Shown piece after piece: positions 47,378 to 48,088 of a DNA stretch of 48,088 nt (the first letter of the stretch is position 1; every line of letters begins with the position of its first letter). The notes under the pieces were generated by a model that made no database searches, had not been told where the DNA came from, and was given only the letters and a program-made list of their open reading frames with translations. This stretch comes from Deltaproteobacteria bacterium (GTDB lineage: Bacteria; Desulfobacterota; Desulfarculia; Adiutricales; Adiutricaceae): positions 1 through 48,088 of the forward strand of contig JAITKK010000031.1 of assembly GCA_031278475.1 (NCBI GenBank), given 5' to 3'. The position numbers and the translations under genes are program-made.

Positions 47378-48088
47378 GGCGTAAGCCCCGGCCGCCCGGT
47401 ATTCGCCGGGCGGGTTGGAAAAAGATACGAACCAGATAGCCGGGTTCCGTGGGGGCTCCCGCCCCAGGCGGCCATCCGCCCGGGCGGGGGCCCAAGCCAC
47501 CAACCCGGAAACATCACAGGCGGATTCGCGATCCCCCTTTTGGGCCTTGCCCCCGGCAGGGGGCATGGCCCGGCATTTCACCTTTGCCGGAGGGTGGGCC
47601 GCGGGCGGCCCGCCCTCCGCTGGGTAACCCAAGGCAAAAGCCGCTGGCCGCTAGCCATTGCCTTGCCTTGCTGAGCCCGGACTCTTCCCTAGGCCCAAGG
47701 GACCAAAGCGGCCGCCGGGCCGGCCAGGAGCTTCTGCCTACTTTACATGATGCCGGCCTTTTGGCCAAGGGCGGGGGGAGTCCTTGGCGGACGGGGGACC
47801 ATGAGGGCATTTAAGTGATTGCAAATATAGAATTTTTAGGTATTGTTCTGGATGCCCACTTGCCTTGCCGCAAGGGCGGACACGGGGGGGTCATTGGTGG
47901 ACATGTGTGGACATGGATGGACATTTGCGGGTATGGGATGAAGTAAAAAAGATATTCCAGAACGAATTCCTCAAAGATGGAACATTTGCAATAATCCCGC
48001 GACACCCGCAAATATCGATTGTACCTTGACGAAAGCCTCAAAAAGTGCATTTTGCAATAGTCCCGCGCAAGCTTTGAGAAATAATTTT
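47378..48088. other. Gene-free window edge with short repeats
   Basis: About 710 bases to the end of the window with no supported gene. 47902-47931 holds TGGACATG-type words with period about 10. Near the edge, 47970-48001 and 48037-48067 are imperfect direct copies of a roughly 32-base sequence ending TTGCAATARTCCCGCG, 67 bases apart. Bases 47811-48088 are AT-richer than the ispDF side. The sequence is cut by the window, so a gene starting beyond it cannot be judged. Confidence 0.4.

Noticed and set aside
47970-48067. CRISPR array
   Set aside because: Only two imperfect copies, no cas genes in the window; left as a degenerate repeat.
1-48088. tRNA, rRNA, tmRNA or other housekeeping RNA genes
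   Set aside because: No T-loop (GGTTCGAATCC-type) or other conserved RNA segment was found in any gap by reading both strands; short or odd RNAs could be missed.

Overview
The window reads as chromosomal DNA of a Gram-negative, probably anaerobic bacterium. Evidence for an outer membrane is a TonB-dependent receptor, a CpoB/YbgF-like lipoprotein and a family 9 (heptosyltransferase-type) glycosyltransferase. Ferrous iron uptake (FeoAB), an MtaA/UROD-type corrinoid-linked protein, an IspD-IspF fusion and a sigma54 two-component pair fit a deltaproteobacterial (Desulfobacterota) lineage. That assignment is inference from gene content only. Coding DNA is GC-rich with frequent AGG (Arg) and ATA (Ile) codons, TTG and GTG starts are common, and the intergenic DNA is long, more AT-rich and full of short tandem repeats.

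Layout. 1-2.9 kb: feoA-feoB. 3.2-4.2 kb: MtaA/UROD-like gene. 4.2-7.5 kb (minus): potA-potB-potC polyamine-type ABC transporter with no binding protein gene. 8.4-10.1 kb: a clear cobalamin riboswitch and terminator ahead of an AzgA-type purine permease. 10.1-13.6 kb: decayed DNA with a pilin-like relic, then an AT-rich TonB-dependent receptor gene that looks imported. 13.7-15.1 kb: CCA-adding enzyme. 16.1-22 kb: purA, a soluble GAF-PAS histidine kinase, an NtrC-type regulator and a membrane protein resembling a Ste24 protease without its active site. 23.1-24.5 kb: rho. 25.2-26.7 kb: HDOD protein and RNase H. 27.7-34.5 kb (minus): cheY, a CheA whose domain order is permuted, a tandem receiver protein and a membrane coiled-coil protein, then a MaoC hydratase, a C26 amidotransferase and a GT9 glycosyltransferase. 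34.8-36.6 kb: cpoB and a small secreted protein. 37.7-38.8 kb: two unrecognised helical proteins. 38.9-40.9 kb: bioM and two bioY paralogs. 41.5-45.1 kb: argC, rpsI, rplM, rsmB. 45.6-47.4 kb: MerR-like regulator and ispDF.

The two strongest observations are (1) a CheA homolog with domain order P3-P4-P5-P1-P2 instead of P1-P2-P3-P4-P5, in an operon with CheY, a two-receiver protein and a membrane coiled-coil protein but no receptor, CheW, CheR or CheB in view; and (2) a cobalamin riboswitch controlling an AzgA-family nucleobase permease, which suggests uptake of a cobamide lower-ligand base or a related compound. A third, genome-wide feature is a set of intergenic tandem arrays whose periods cluster near one DNA helical turn (10-13 bp) while the unit sequence differs at every site. 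No tRNA, rRNA, transposase or convincing CRISPR array was seen.
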